DNA of 16,315 nucleotides from Lysobacter sp. (lineage in GTDB: Bacteria; Pseudomonadota; Gammaproteobacteria; Xanthomonadales; Xanthomonadaceae). The position numbers and the translations under genes were made by a program. The stretch spans positions 1 to 16,315 of the forward strand of contig JASLDW010000079.1 of assembly GCA_030151365.1 (NCBI GenBank), read 5' to 3'. Shown here one piece after another: positions 5,589 to 14,517 of this stretch. Numbering within the stretch: the stretch's first letter is position 1; the number at the start of each line of letters is the position of its first letter. The notes below the pieces were generated by a model. The model made no database searches and was not told the origin of the DNA. It saw nothing but the letters and a program-made list of their open reading frames with translations.

Positions 5589-6305
5589 ATGACCGCCCTC
5601 GCCCATCGCCGTGTCCTGCTGAAACTGTCGGGCGAGGCGCTGATGGGGAACGAGGATTACGGCATCGACCCGAAGGTGCTGGAACGCCTCGCGCGCGAGG
5701 TCAAGGAAGCGCACGACGCCGGCGCCGAAGTCGCGCTGGTGATCGGCGGCGGCAACATCTTCCGCGGCGCGGGCCTGGCCGAGGGGGGAATGGATCGCGT
5801 CACCGGCGACCACATGGGCATGCTGGCGACGGTGATCAACGCGCTGGCGATGCAGGATGCGCTCGAAAAGGTCGGATTGAAGGCGCGGGTGATGAGCGCG
5901 ATCAAGATCAACGCCGTGTGCGAGGACTACATCCGTCGCCGCGCCGTCCGCCATCTCGAAAAAGGCCGCATCACGATTTTCGCCGCCGGCACCGGCAACC
6001 CGTTCTTCACCACCGATTCCGGCGCCGCCTTGCGGGCGATCGAAATCGAGGCGGACCTGCTGCTCAAGGCCACCAAGGTCGACGGCATCTACGACCGCGA
6101 CCCCAAGAAGCACGCCGACGCCGTCCGCTACGACCGCCTCAGCTACGACGACGTGATCGCGCGCAACCTGCAGGTGATGGATACCGCCGCCTTCGCGCTG
6201 GCCCGCGACAGCAAGCTGCCGATGCGCGTGTTCGACATCGACGAACCGGGCGCGCTGCTGCGCATCCTCAACGGCGAAGCGATCGGCACCCTCGTCGCCG
6301 CGTGA
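5589..6305 (+). CDS. pyrH: UMP kinase (uridylate kinase)
   Basis: PyrH phosphorylates UMP to UDP with ATP, the first committed step from UMP to UTP and CTP, and acts as a cytoplasmic hexamer of the amino acid kinase fold. At 238 residues it has the usual family length. Motifs visible are the nucleotide-binding LLKLSGEAL (10-18, Lys12), the glycine loop GGGNIFRG (53-60), the UMP-binding DHMGMLAT (74-81), the ATP/UMP segment AGTGNPFFTTD (133-143), and VDGIYDRDPKK in the C-terminal half. The ATG is preceded by GGAG at 5 nt. In most relatives pyrH closely follows tsf; here the secreted-protein cassette intervenes. Allosteric control by GTP and UTP is known for the family and is not visible in sequence. 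Confidence 0.97.
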   Translation: MTALAHRRVLLKLSGEALMGNEDYGIDPKVLERLAREVKEAHDAGAEVALVIGGGNIFRGAGLAEGGMDRVTGDHMGMLATVINALAMQDALEKVGLKARVMSAIKINAVCEDYIRRRAVRHLEKGRITIFAAGTGNPFFTTDSGAALRAIEIEADLLLKATKVDGIYDRDPKKHADAVRYDRLSYDDVIARNLQVMDTAAFALARDSKLPMRVFDIDEPGALLRILNGEAIGTLVAA

Positions 6306-6321
6306 TTCCAATCCTCTGAAA

Positions 6322-6327
6322 TAGTAT
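6322..6327 (+). promoter_or_regulatory. Possible -10 element upstream of the CDF transporter gene
   Basis: TAGTAT lies 29 bp before the ATG in the 51-bp gap after pyrH and matches TATAAT at 4 of 6 positions. No -35 is visible at the proper distance and no clear Shine-Dalgarno sequence precedes the start. Transcription from pyrH is an equally good explanation. Confidence 0.25.
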
Positions 6328-6356
6328 CCGCGCGCGGCATCGCCCAGACTTCCGCG

Positions 6357-7280
6357 ATGAGCGGACACCACGACCATTCCCATTCCAATACCCGCGCCTT
6401 CGCGTGGGTCACGCTGATCAACCTCGCCTACACGATCGTCGAGGCGTGGTACGGCTTCAGCACCAATTCGCTGGCCCTGCTCTCCGATGCGGTCCACAAC
6501 TTCGGTGACGTGCTCGGCCTCGGCCTGGCGTGGGGCGCCGCATTGCTGGCCAGGCGTCCACCCAAGGGGCGCCATACCTATGGCTGGCGCCGTGCCACCC
6601 TGCTGTCACCGCTGGCCAATTCGGTGCTGCTGGTGGTGTTCTCCGGCGCGCTGGGCTGGGAGGCGATCCGTCGATTCAATGCGCCCCCAGCGATTCCGCC
6701 CGTGCCGGTGATGGTGGTCGCCGCGATCGGCATCGTGGTCAATCTCGCCGCGGCCGCCTTCGTGCATGGCGGCCATGAAAACGACCTCAATCGGCGCGGC
6801 GCCTTCCTCCACCTCGTCGCCGATGCCGCGGTGTCGCTGGCGGCGGTGCTGGCCGGCGCCGGCATGATGCTGTTCGGCTGGAGCTGGCTGGATCCGGTGA
6901 CCGCGCTGCTGGTGTCGGTCGTGGTCCTGGTCGGCAGTTTCAAGCTGCTGCGCGACAGTTTCGATGCGGCGATGGACGCTGCACCCGCCCACATCGACCT
7001 CGGGGAGGTCTCGACCTTCATCCGCGAACAGCCCGGGGTGGTTGCCGTCCACCATCTCCACCTGTGGTCGCTGGGCAGCAACGAAATCGCCTTGACCGCG
7101 CACGTCACCCGCCCGCCCACGCCCGACGACAGCGACCACGACGCCTTCATCGACCGCCTCAACCATGCGCTGGACGAGCGTTTCGGCATCAACCACGCCA
7201 CGCTGCAGGTGGAGCACGGCGTGGAATGCGGCCACGACTGCCACGATCGCGCCGCGCACCACGATCATCATGACCACTGA
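6357..7280 (+). CDS. Cation diffusion facilitator, zinc-type (CzcD/ZitB-like)
   Basis: This 307-residue inner-membrane antiporter probably exports Zn2+ (perhaps Cd2+ or Co2+) in exchange for protons. Six hydrophobic segments occupy about 13-205, followed by a cytoplasmic metal-binding domain. The transport-site signature of zinc-type CDFs is present in both places: H47xxxD51 in ALLSDAVHNFGDVLG (TM2) and H152xxxD156 in HLVADAAVS (TM5). GRHTYGWRRA (71-80) is the conserved TM2-TM3 loop. The tail domain contains VAVHHLHLWSLG (229-240) and HATLQVEH (280-287). Both ends are His-rich: HHDHSH at 4-9 and CGHDCHDRAAHHDHHDH at 291-307, likely extra metal-binding sites. It sits between pyrH and frr, an unusual place for a metal transporter. 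The ATG has no strong ribosome site. The exact metal cannot be decided from sequence. Confidence 0.93.
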   Translation: MSGHHDHSHSNTRAFAWVTLINLAYTIVEAWYGFSTNSLALLSDAVHNFGDVLGLGLAWGAALLARRPPKGRHTYGWRRATLLSPLANSVLLVVFSGALGWEAIRRFNAPPAIPPVPVMVVAAIGIVVNLAAAAFVHGGHENDLNRRGAFLHLVADAAVSLAAVLAGAGMMLFGWSWLDPVTALLVSVVVLVGSFKLLRDSFDAAMDAAPAHIDLGEVSTFIREQPGVVAVHHLHLWSLGSNEIALTAHVTRPPTPDDSDHDAFIDRLNHALDERFGINHATLQVEHGVECGHDCHDRAAHHDHHDH

Positions 7281-7324
7281 AGGCCAGAGGGAGGCCCGGC
7301 CGGCGGCGCGGCGGCGTTCCCCCC

Positions 7325-7330
7325 TATAAT
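7325..7330 (+). promoter_or_regulatory. -10 element of a probable frr promoter
   Basis: A perfect TATAAT lies in an otherwise very GC-rich 81-bp gap, with no recognisable -35 at 16-18 bp. Transcription would start near 7337. The strong GGAGG ribosome site (7351-7355) is 6 nt before the frr ATG. This could drive frr and the long envelope gene train behind it. Confidence 0.5.
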
Positions 7331-7361
7331 CCCGGGTCACGTTTTTTGCTGGAGGCCGGGG

Positions 7362-7919
7362 ATGCTGAACGAAATCAAGAAAGACGCGCAAACGCGCATG
7401 CAGAAGAGCATCGATGCGCTGCGCCACACCCTGACCAAGATCCGGACCGGTCGCGCCACCAGTGCCCTTGTCGACCACATCAAGGTGAACTACTACGGTT
7501 CCGACATGCCGCTGTCGCAGGTCGCCAGCGTCGCCGTCACCGATGCCCGTTCGCTCACCATCACGCCGTGGGAAAAACCCATGGTCGCGGCGGTCGAGAA
7601 GGCGATCATCAATTCCGACCTCGGCCTGACCCCGAACACCGCCGGCACCACCATCCGCATCAACATCCCGGCCCTGACCGAGGAGCGCCGCAAGGAGTTG
7701 TCCAAGGCCGTGCACGGCGAGGGCGAGGACGCCAAGGTGGCGATCCGCAACATCCGCCGCGACGCCAACCAGCACGCCAAGGATCTTCTGAAGGAAAAGA
7801 AGATCACCGAGGACGAGGCCGCGCGCCAGGACGACGAGATCCAGAAGATGACCGACAAGGCCATCAAGGACGTGGATGAAGTCGTGAAGCAGAAAGAACA
7901 GGAATTGATGGCCGTATAA
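7362..7919 (+). CDS. frr: Ribosome recycling factor
   Basis: RRF, with EF-G, splits post-termination ribosomes so that subunits can be reused. The 185-residue length is exactly that of the family. Diagnostic stretches are KIRTGRAT (26-33; Arg31 is in the conserved tip), LSQVASVAVTDARSLTITPWEK, NPDLGLTPN-like NSDLGLTPN with IRINIPALTEERRKEL, and IRNIRRDAN (128-136) in the long three-helix bundle, ending with a charged helical tail. GGAGG at 6 nt upstream fixes the ATG start. It is the first gene of a tightly packed run; uppS follows after less than 20 bp. Confidence 0.98.
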   Translation: MLNEIKKDAQTRMQKSIDALRHTLTKIRTGRATSALVDHIKVNYYGSDMPLSQVASVAVTDARSLTITPWEKPMVAAVEKAIINSDLGLTPNTAGTTIRINIPALTEERRKELSKAVHGEGEDAKVAIRNIRRDANQHAKDLLKEKKITEDEAARQDDEIQKMTDKAIKDVDEVVKQKEQELMAV

Positions 7920-7938
7920 GGGCTGGCTTCGCTTGCTC

Positions 7939-8664
7939 ATGCAAATCCCCCGCCACGTCGCCATCATCATGGACGGCAACGGGCGCTGGGCCGAGCAACG
8001 CCGGCGCCCGCGCCTGGTCGGCCATCGCGCCGGCGCGCGCGCGGTGCGCGACACCATCGAGTTCTGCATCGAACGCGGCGTCGAGGCGCTGACGCTATTC
8101 GCGTTTTCCAGCGAGAACTGGGGCCGCCCGCAGGAAGAAGTCAGCGGGCTGATGCGGCTGTTCCTGTCGGTGCTCGACCGCGAGGTGGACGAACTGGCGC
8201 GCCGCGGCGTGCGCATCCGCTTCATCGGCGAGGCGCAGGCGTTCTCGCCCGACATCCAGAAGCGCATGCAGGCGACCGAGGCGTTGACCGGCGCCAACAG
8301 CGGACTGACATTGGTGATCGCCGCCAATTACGGTGGCCGCCAGGACATCGCCGCCGCGGCCCGCCAACTGGCGAGCGACGCGCGCGACGGTCGCATCGAT
8401 CCTGCCACCATCGACGAGACGGTGTTCGCCACGCGCGTGGCGCTGGCCGACCTCCCCGCCGTCGATCTCTGCATTCGCACCGGCGGCGACCTGCGCATCA
8501 GCAATTTCCTGCTGTGGCAGCTCGCCTACGCCGAGCTGTGGTTCACCCCGACGTTGTGGCCGGACATGGATGCAGCGACACTGCAGGCCGCATTCGACGA
8601 TTTCTCCCGGCGCCAGCGCCGCTTCGGACTCACCGGGGCGCAGGCGTCCCGGCAACAGGCATAA
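7939..8664 (+). CDS. uppS: Isoprenyl (undecaprenyl diphosphate) synthase
   Basis: UppS condenses isopentenyl diphosphate units onto farnesyl diphosphate to make the C55 lipid carrier for peptidoglycan and O-antigen. The 241-residue protein carries the cis-prenyltransferase motifs: HVAIIMDGNGRWA near the N-terminus (catalytic Asp12), LTLFAFSSENWGRP, VIAANYGGRQDI, and the C-terminal RTGGDLRISNFLLWQ (from Arg180) with YAELWFTPTLWPD. The start is uncertain: ATG at 7939 is used, but a TTG at 7933 gives two more residues and lies better spaced from AAGG (7918-7921). The gene follows frr and is 3 bp before cdsA, which shares the inner-membrane lipid theme. Confidence 0.95.
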   Translation: MQIPRHVAIIMDGNGRWAEQRRRPRLVGHRAGARAVRDTIEFCIERGVEALTLFAFSSENWGRPQEEVSGLMRLFLSVLDREVDELARRGVRIRFIGEAQAFSPDIQKRMQATEALTGANSGLTLVIAANYGGRQDIAAAARQLASDARDGRIDPATIDETVFATRVALADLPAVDLCIRTGGDLRISNFLLWQLAYAELWFTPTLWPDMDAATLQAAFDDFSRRQRRFGLTGAQASRQQA

Positions 8665-8667
8665 CGC

Positions 8668-9537
8668 ATGGCAGCGACCAGGACCCGAGTGATTTCCGCC
8701 TTCGTGATGGGCCCGGCCGCCCTACTGGCGGTGCTCTTTCTTCCCACCAGCTGGATGGCGGTCGCCGCCGCGCTGCTGTTCCTCGGCGGCCTGTGGGAAT
8801 GGTTCAAGCTCGCCGGTGTCGAGGACAGCCTGTCGCGGCTGCTGCTGGTCGCCCTGCACCTGCTGATGATGGTGGCGCTGGCCTGGGGTTCGCATACAGC
8901 GCAGGGCGGTACCTCGGCCCTGTTCGAAGCCGTGATCGTGATCGGGGCTGCCTGGTGGTTGCTGAGCCTGCTGTGGCTGGCCCGCTACGATTTCGGTTCG
9001 CATCATGAAAGCTGGTCGCGGGTGATCAAATTGCTCGCCGGCACGCTGGCGGTGATCCCGGCCTGGTGCGCTTTGCTGGTGCTGCATGGCACGCCACAGG
9101 GTACGGTCGACCACGGGTTGATCCCCAAGGGCCATGTCTGGCTGCTGGTCGCGCTGATGACGGTGTGGGCCGCCGACACCGGCGCCTACTTCGCCGGGCG
9201 CGCCTTCGGCAAGCATAAGCTGGCGCCGCGCATCAGCCCCAACAAGACCATCGAAGGCCTGGCCGGCGGACTCTTCCTCGGCGTGGTCATCGGCATGGCC
9301 GTGGCGAGCTTCACCGGCATCGAGCCCACCGCGCTGCCTGCGGTCGCCCTGCTCTGTGCAGTCACCGTGCTGATCTCGGCCGTCGGCGATCTCTTCGAGA
9401 GCCTGCTCAAGCGCCACGCCGGCGCCAAGGATTCCTCCGACCTGATCCCCGGCCACGGCGGCATCCTCGACCGCGCCGACAGCGTGCTGGCGGCGTTGCC
9501 GGTGTTCGCGCTGGTGAAAGGACTGCTGGGGCTGTGA
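8668..9537 (+). CDS. cdsA: Phosphatidate cytidylyltransferase (CDP-diacylglycerol synthase)
   Basis: CdsA converts phosphatidic acid and CTP to CDP-diacylglycerol, the branch point for bacterial phospholipids, in the inner membrane. The 289-residue protein has repeated hydrophobic segments throughout, including 10-45, 55-95, 118-140, 150-170 and 200-240. Near the C-terminus it carries the family signature at 237-272: S-x3-GDLFES-LLKR, then KDSSDLIPGHGG and ILDRADS. WAADTGAYFAGRAFGKHKLAPRISPNKTIEG, in the middle, is the other conserved region (the WAADTGAYFAGR part is diagnostic). It starts 3 bp after the uppS stop and its stop overlaps the dxr GTG start (GTGA), indicating coupled translation. 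Confidence 0.96.
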   Translation: MAATRTRVISAFVMGPAALLAVLFLPTSWMAVAAALLFLGGLWEWFKLAGVEDSLSRLLLVALHLLMMVALAWGSHTAQGGTSALFEAVIVIGAAWWLLSLLWLARYDFGSHHESWSRVIKLLAGTLAVIPAWCALLVLHGTPQGTVDHGLIPKGHVWLLVALMTVWAADTGAYFAGRAFGKHKLAPRISPNKTIEGLAGGLFLGVVIGMAVASFTGIEPTALPAVALLCAVTVLISAVGDLFESLLKRHAGAKDSSDLIPGHGGILDRADSVLAALPVFALVKGLLGL

Positions 9538-10739
9538 ACGCGCTCGCCGGCCCCGCCCGGGTCGCGGTGCTTGGCGCGACCGGATCGATCGGCGCGTCGG
9601 CCCTCGACGTCATCGCCCGCCATCCGCAACAGTGGCGCGCCAGCGTGCTCGTCGCCGGCAGCCGCGTCACCGAGTTGATCGAACTGTGCCGTCGCCATCG
9701 CCCCGACCACGCGGTGATCGCCGACGAAATGCAGTTCGCCACGCTGCGCGACGGTTTGCGCGATGCCGGACTGCCGACGCAGGCCCACGCCGGCATGGCC
9801 GCGATCGACGCCCTCGCCGGCAGCGATGCCTGCGAGGTGGTGGTGGCCGCGATCGTCGGCGCCGCCGGGCTCGACTCCACCCTGGCCGCGGCACGCGCCG
9901 GCAAGCGCCTGCTGCTGGCCAACAAGGAGTCGCTGGTGCTGGCCGGCGAGTTGCTGATGGCGACCGCGCGCGAACACGGCAGCACCATCGTTCCTATCGA
10001 CAGCGAACACAACGCGGTGTTCCAGTGCCTGCCGGTCGACGGCGATCGCAGCGCCCTGTCCTCGATCGTGCTGACCGCATCCGGTGGACCGTTCCGTGGC
10101 CGCACGCGCGCCGAACTGGCGGATGTCACCCCTGCGCAGGCGGTGGCCCATCCCAAGTGGTCGATGGGCCCGAAGATCTCGGTGGATTCCGCCACCCTGA
10201 TGAACAAGGGCCTCGAAGTGATCGAGGCGCATCACCTGTTCAACCTGCCCGCCGAGCGCATCCGCGTGCTGGTGCATCCGCAGAGCCTGGTGCATTCGCT
10301 GGTCGAGTTCGAGGACGGCTCGACGCTGGCGCAACTCGGCCTGCCCGACATGCGCACCGCGCTCGCGGTCGGCCTGGCCTGGCCTCGGCGCGTCGCCTCC
10401 GGTGTGGAACGGCTCGACCTGCTGCAGCAGGGGACGCTGCAGTTCGAAGCCCCGGACCTCGAAACTTTTCCGGCGCTGCGCCTGTCCTACGAGGCGTTGC
10501 GTACCGGCGGCACCGCGCCGGCGATGCTCAACGCCTTGAATGAATTGGCGGTTTCAGCCTTTCTTCAGGGGAAATTGCGTTTCCTAGACATCCCCGCGCT
10601 GGTCGAAGAAGGACTGGCGATGCTGCCCGTCACGGCGGCGACATCGCTGGACGTGCTGCGCGACGCCGATCGCGAAGCGCGCTCCGCTGGTGAGCGTCTG
10701 CTGTCCCGTCATTCCTCCCGAGCCACCCCGCACGCATGA
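9534..10739 (+). CDS. dxr: 1-deoxy-D-xylulose 5-phosphate reductoisomerase
   Basis: Dxr converts DXP to 2-C-methyl-D-erythritol 4-phosphate using NADPH and a divalent metal, the committed step of the MEP isoprenoid pathway, which supplies the substrate of UppS upstream. The 401 residues cover the full family length. GATGSIG (14-20) is the NADPH-binding loop; LANKES (Asn130-Lys131-Glu132) and PIDSEHNAVFQCL contain metal ligands Asp156 and Glu158, with Glu228 in MNKGLEVIEAHHLF; SGGPFRGRTR and HPKWSMGPKISVDSATL form the active-site loop and substrate site. The GTG start is supported by overlap with the cdsA stop and by the N-terminal Rossmann strand beginning directly after it. The stop overlaps rseP (ATGA). 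Confidence 0.97.
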   Translation: MNALAGPARVAVLGATGSIGASALDVIARHPQQWRASVLVAGSRVTELIELCRRHRPDHAVIADEMQFATLRDGLRDAGLPTQAHAGMAAIDALAGSDACEVVVAAIVGAAGLDSTLAAARAGKRLLLANKESLVLAGELLMATAREHGSTIVPIDSEHNAVFQCLPVDGDRSALSSIVLTASGGPFRGRTRAELADVTPAQAVAHPKWSMGPKISVDSATLMNKGLEVIEAHHLFNLPAERIRVLVHPQSLVHSLVEFEDGSTLAQLGLPDMRTALAVGLAWPRRVASGVERLDLLQQGTLQFEAPDLETFPALRLSYEALRTGGTAPAMLNALNELAVSAFLQGKLRFLDIPALVEEGLAMLPVTAATSLDVLRDADREARSAGERLLSRHSSRATPHA

Positions 10740-12079
10740 ATGGTTTCTTCGGATCGCTGTGGTGGCTGCTCATCACCCTCGGGGTGTTGGTCACCTTCCA
10801 CGAATTCGGCCACTTCTGGGTCGGTCGCCACTTCGGCGTCAAGGTGCTGCGCTTCTCGGTGGGATTCGGCAAACCGGTCTGGTCGCGCATCGGGCGCGAC
10901 GGCACCGAATACGCCATCGGCGGCATCCCGCTCGGCGGCTACGTGAAGTTCCTCGACGAACGCGAAGCCGACGTTGCCCCGGAAGAGCTCGGCCAGGCGT
11001 TCAATCGCAAGCCGGTGTGGCAGCGCATGCTGATCGTGGCCGCCGGCCCGGTTTTCAACATCGTGCTCTGCGTGGCCCTGTTGTGGGGCATGCTGGTGAT
11101 CGGCCGCCCGGACTATGCGCCGGTGATCGGGCACGTCGAAGGCATCGCCGCCGCGGCAGGCCTCCAGCCCGGCGACCGCATCCTGCGCCTCGATGGCGAA
11201 GACATCCCGACCTGGAACGACGCCCTGCCGGCGCTGGCCCGTCGCGCCATCGCCCACCAGGCGACTTCGGTCGATGTCCGCGGCAGCGATGGCCATGAAT
11301 CCACCCATGCACTGCGACTCGACCAGTTGCCGGCGCGCATCGACGAGCGTCAGCTGCTGCAGGACGCCGGCATCTCGCCGAAACCGCCGTCCGCTCCCGC
11401 GTTCGTGGGCGAAATCACGCCCGGCAGCGCCGCCGTCGGTCATTTGCAAACGGGCGACCGCATCGTCAGCGTCAACGGCACCGCGGTCGCCCACTTCGCC
11501 GACATCCCGGCGCTGGTGCAAAAGACCGCGGCTGGCGCACCGGTGCAATTGGTGGTCGAACGCGCCGGCAAGACACTGCCGCTGGCCATCACCCCGGTCG
11601 CGCAAGGCGGCACCCGGCTGATCGGGATCGCCTCGCCGAAACTCGACGACAACAACCCCGGCTACGACACCGTTCGCCGCCTTGGGCCCCTTCAGGCGGT
11701 GCCTGCGGCCATCCACGAGACGGGGGCCCTGCTCCACGACTCGGTGACGATGATCGGCCGCATGATCCGTGGCCAGGCACCGCGTGAATCGGTGTCCGGT
11801 CCGGTCACCATCGCCAGGATCGCCAATGCCTCGGCCCAGATGGGCCCGGCCTATTTCCTGCGCTTCCTCGCCCTGATGTCGCTCAGCCTCGGCGTACTCA
11901 ACCTGCTGCCCATCCCGATCCTCGACGGCGGCCACCTCGCCATGTACGCCGTCGAAGCCGTACGCGGCCGCCCCCTCGGCGAGCGCGCCCTCGCCATCAG
12001 CCAGTCGATCGGACTGATGATGATCCTCGGCCTGATGGGCCTGGCGTTCTACAATGACCTCTTTGGCCAGCTTCACTAA
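10736..12079 (+). CDS. rseP: RIP metalloprotease RseP (site-2 protease)
   Basis: RseP cleaves membrane-embedded anti-sigma factors such as RseA after DegS-type cleavage, releasing sigma-E in response to outer-membrane protein stress; it also clears signal-peptide remnants. The 447-residue protein has the zinc motif HEFGH at 22-26 in the first transmembrane segment and the third ligand in NLLPIPILDGGH (Asp397) in a C-terminal one. GGIPLGGYVKFLDE follows TM1. Two PDZ domains are visible: about 122-205 (AAAAGLQPGDRILRLDGEDI) and about 221-305 (GSAAVGHLQTGDRIVSVNG). Start is set by the ATGA overlap with dxr. Being next to bamA links the outer-membrane stress sensor to the main barrel assembly protein. 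Confidence 0.97.
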   Translation: MNGFFGSLWWLLITLGVLVTFHEFGHFWVGRHFGVKVLRFSVGFGKPVWSRIGRDGTEYAIGGIPLGGYVKFLDEREADVAPEELGQAFNRKPVWQRMLIVAAGPVFNIVLCVALLWGMLVIGRPDYAPVIGHVEGIAAAAGLQPGDRILRLDGEDIPTWNDALPALARRAIAHQATSVDVRGSDGHESTHALRLDQLPARIDERQLLQDAGISPKPPSAPAFVGEITPGSAAVGHLQTGDRIVSVNGTAVAHFADIPALVQKTAAGAPVQLVVERAGKTLPLAITPVAQGGTRLIGIASPKLDDNNPGYDTVRRLGPLQAVPAAIHETGALLHDSVTMIGRMIRGQAPRESVSGPVTIARIANASAQMGPAYFLRFLALMSLSLGVLNLLPIPILDGGHLAMYAVEAVRGRPLGERALAISQSIGLMMILGLMGLAFYNDLFGQLH

Positions 12080-12110
12080 GGCTACGACCACTAGCTCCCC
12101 ACCGGATTCG

Positions 12111-14507
12111 ATGATGCGAAACCCCAGCCGTCACCTGCTCGCCCTCGCCCTGGCCGCCGCCCTGGCCACGCCCGCCTGGGCGCAGTCCATCGTCGAGCCC
12201 TTCCGGGTGTCGGACATCCGCGTGGACGGCCTGCAGCGCATCGCCCCCGGCACCGTATTCACCTACCTGTCGGTGGAACGCGGCGACATGCTGGACCAGG
12301 CCAAGGCCGAGCAGGCGATCCGCGCGCTCTACAAGACCGGCTTCTTCAGCGACGTCAAGCTCGATCGCCAAGGGGACATCCTGGTGGTGTCGGTGGAAGA
12401 ACGCCCGGCGATCAACAAGGTCACCGTCACCGGCAACAAGGACATCAAGGACGACGACCTCAAGAAGCCGCTGAAGGAAATCGGCCTGACCGAAGGCGAT
12501 ACCTACGATCCGATGAGCCTCGACCGCGTGTCGCAGGAATTGACCCGCCAGTACAACAACCGCGGCAAGTACAACGTGCAGGTCACGCCATCGGTGACCA
12601 AGCTCGACCGCAACCGCGTCGACATCGCCATCGCCATCAAGGAAGGCAAGGCCGCCAAGATCAAGCACATCAACATCATCGGCAACGAGAAGTTCACCGA
12701 CAAGCAGTTGATGCGCGGCTGGGAATCGAAGACGAGCAACTGGTCGAGCTGGTACAGCCGCGACGACCAGTACTCGAAGGAGAAGCTCTCGGGCGACATC
12801 GAGAAGCTGCAGTCCTGGTACCTCGACCGCGGCTACATCGATGCCGACGTCAGCCAGGACAATACCCAGGTCACGATCAGCCCCGACAAGCGCGCGATGT
12901 TCATCACCGCCGGCCTGACCGAGGGCGAGCAGTACAAGGTGTCGGCGCTGACCATCAGCGGCGACACCATCCTGCCCAAGGAAACCATCCAGCGGCAGTT
13001 CGACCTCTTCATCAGGCCGGGCTACATCTTCTCGCGCCGGGGAATGGAGGCGGCCACCGACTCTGTGACGGCGATGCTGAGCAACATCGGCTACGCCAAT
13101 GCCCAGGTCGTGCCCAATCCGACCGTGGACCGCGAAGCGCGCACTGTCGCGCTGGACATGCAGGTGCAGCCGGGACCGCGCATCAACGTGCGCCGCATCG
13201 TGTTCAAGGGCAACAACCGCACCGCCGACGACGTGCTTCGCCGCGAAATGCGCCAGTTCGAGGGCGCGTGGTATTCGCAGGCGGCGATCGACCGTTCCAA
13301 GATCCGCCTGCAGCAGCTCGGCTATTTCGAGAAGGTCGACATCGAATCGCAACCGGTGCCCGGCACCAACGACCAGGTCGACCTCGCGGTGAACGTCAAG
13401 GAAACCAACTCGGGCACGCTGAGTTTCGGCGTCGGCTATTCCCAGCTGGGCGGCGTGATGCTCAACGGCAGCATCTCCGAGCGCAACTTCCTCGGCAGCG
13501 GCAACCAGCTGACCATCGCCCTGCAGCGCAGCACCTACCAGAAGCAGATCTCGTTCAACTTCCTCAATCCGTACTTCACCAAGAACGGCGTCTCGCTGGG
13601 CTACAACGTCTATTACAGCGACACCAACTACGCCGACGCCAACGTCGCCAACTATTCGTCCAGCCAGGGCGCCGCACAGATGGTGCTGGGCCTGCCAATC
13701 ACGGAGTGGGATTCGGTGTCGTTCATGCTCGGCGTCGATCGCAAGAAGATCGGCGCCAGCCCCTACTACACCCCGCAACCGATCTGGGATTACATCAACG
13801 CGGTCGGCCACATGACCTTCAAGGCGTTCCGCGCGCGCGTGGCCTTCGGTCGCGATACCCGCAACGACTACCTGCAACCGAGCGTCGGCATGCTGCAGCG
13901 CCTGTCGCTGGAAGCGACCCTGCCCGGCTCCACCGCCAAGTACTACACGATGGAATACACCGTCTCCAAGTACTGGCCATTGAGTTCTTGGCTGGTGCTG
14001 AATGCCGTGGGTGACGTCGGCTACGGCAATTCCTACGGTGCCGCCCGTACCGTGACCCTGTCGGATGGCCGCACCGTCAGTTCACGCGGCCTGCCGTTCT
14101 TCGAGAACTACTACGCCGGCGGCGTGTCGTCGGGCGGCCGCGTCCGCGGTTTCGTCGACAACTCGCTGGGTCCGCAGGCCGTTTCGGATTTCTACAGCTA
14201 TCCGCAACCGATGGGCGGTTCGTTCAAGACCGTGGGATCGCTGGAAACCTTCTTCCCGCGCATCATCGATTCTCCGTCGGCGCGCCTCTCGGCGTTCCTC
14301 GACTTCGGCAACGTGTTCCAGGATCGCGCCGCGTTCAAGGCTTCCGAGTTGCGCGCGTCCACCGGTATCGCGCTGATGTGGCGCTCGCCGATGGGGCCGA
14401 TCTCGATCAGCTATGCGCTGCCGCTGCGCTACCAGAGGGCCGACAAGCCCGGCCACCTGAAGGACCAGGTCGAGCGCCTGCAGTTCACCTTCTCCGGTAC
14501 GTTCTGA
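12111..14507 (+). CDS. bamA: Outer membrane protein assembly factor BamA
   Basis: BamA is the Omp85 core of the BAM complex that folds beta-barrel proteins into the outer membrane. The 798-residue protein has a signal peptide ending AWA at 24, five POTRA domains from about 28 to 425 (for example FRVSDIRVDGLQRI at the start of the first), and a C-terminal 16-strand barrel. VRGF (678-681), within GRVRGFVDNSLGP, is the invariant barrel motif of the family, and the protein ends LQFTFSGTF with the terminal phenylalanine expected of BAM substrates. Two consecutive ATGs (12111 and 12114) are possible; the open frame extends upstream to 12054 but that extension precedes the signal peptide and overlaps rseP, so it is not used. 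lpxD follows at 10 bp with no skp between. Confidence 0.97.
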   Translation: MMRNPSRHLLALALAAALATPAWAQSIVEPFRVSDIRVDGLQRIAPGTVFTYLSVERGDMLDQAKAEQAIRALYKTGFFSDVKLDRQGDILVVSVEERPAINKVTVTGNKDIKDDDLKKPLKEIGLTEGDTYDPMSLDRVSQELTRQYNNRGKYNVQVTPSVTKLDRNRVDIAIAIKEGKAAKIKHINIIGNEKFTDKQLMRGWESKTSNWSSWYSRDDQYSKEKLSGDIEKLQSWYLDRGYIDADVSQDNTQVTISPDKRAMFITAGLTEGEQYKVSALTISGDTILPKETIQRQFDLFIRPGYIFSRRGMEAATDSVTAMLSNIGYANAQVVPNPTVDREARTVALDMQVQPGPRINVRRIVFKGNNRTADDVLRREMRQFEGAWYSQAAIDRSKIRLQQLGYFEKVDIESQPVPGTNDQVDLAVNVKETNSGTLSFGVGYSQLGGVMLNGSISERNFLGSGNQLTIALQRSTYQKQISFNFLNPYFTKNGVSLGYNVYYSDTNYADANVANYSSSQGAAQMVLGLPITEWDSVSFMLGVDRKKIGASPYYTPQPIWDYINAVGHMTFKAFRARVAFGRDTRNDYLQPSVGMLQRLSLEATLPGSTAKYYTMEYTVSKYWPLSSWLVLNAVGDVGYGNSYGAARTVTLSDGRTVSSRGLPFFENYYAGGVSSGGRVRGFVDNSLGPQAVSDFYSYPQPMGGSFKTVGSLETFFPRIIDSPSARLSAFLDFGNVFQDRAAFKASELRASTGIALMWRSPMGPISISYALPLRYQRADKPGHLKDQVERLQFTFSGTF

Positions 14508-14517
14508 CGGAGCCGGT

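Noticed and set aside
3495..6575. A 1026-codon open frame on the minus strand
   Set aside because: It lies opposite the barrel gene, pyrH and the CDF gene, whose motifs are unmistakable. Its product is low-complexity Ala/Gly/Arg/Val sequence with no domain, as expected from the mirror frame of GC-rich codons.
12050..12055. TACAAT as a bamA promoter -10 element
   Set aside because: It lies within the rseP coding end, has no -35 partner, and can be explained by the codons for Tyr-Asn. Not enough for a promoter call.
11997..13877. A 626-codon open frame on the minus strand
   Set aside because: It is antisense to bamA and has the same His/Asp/Val/Ala-rich shadow composition, with no start signal or recognisable motif.
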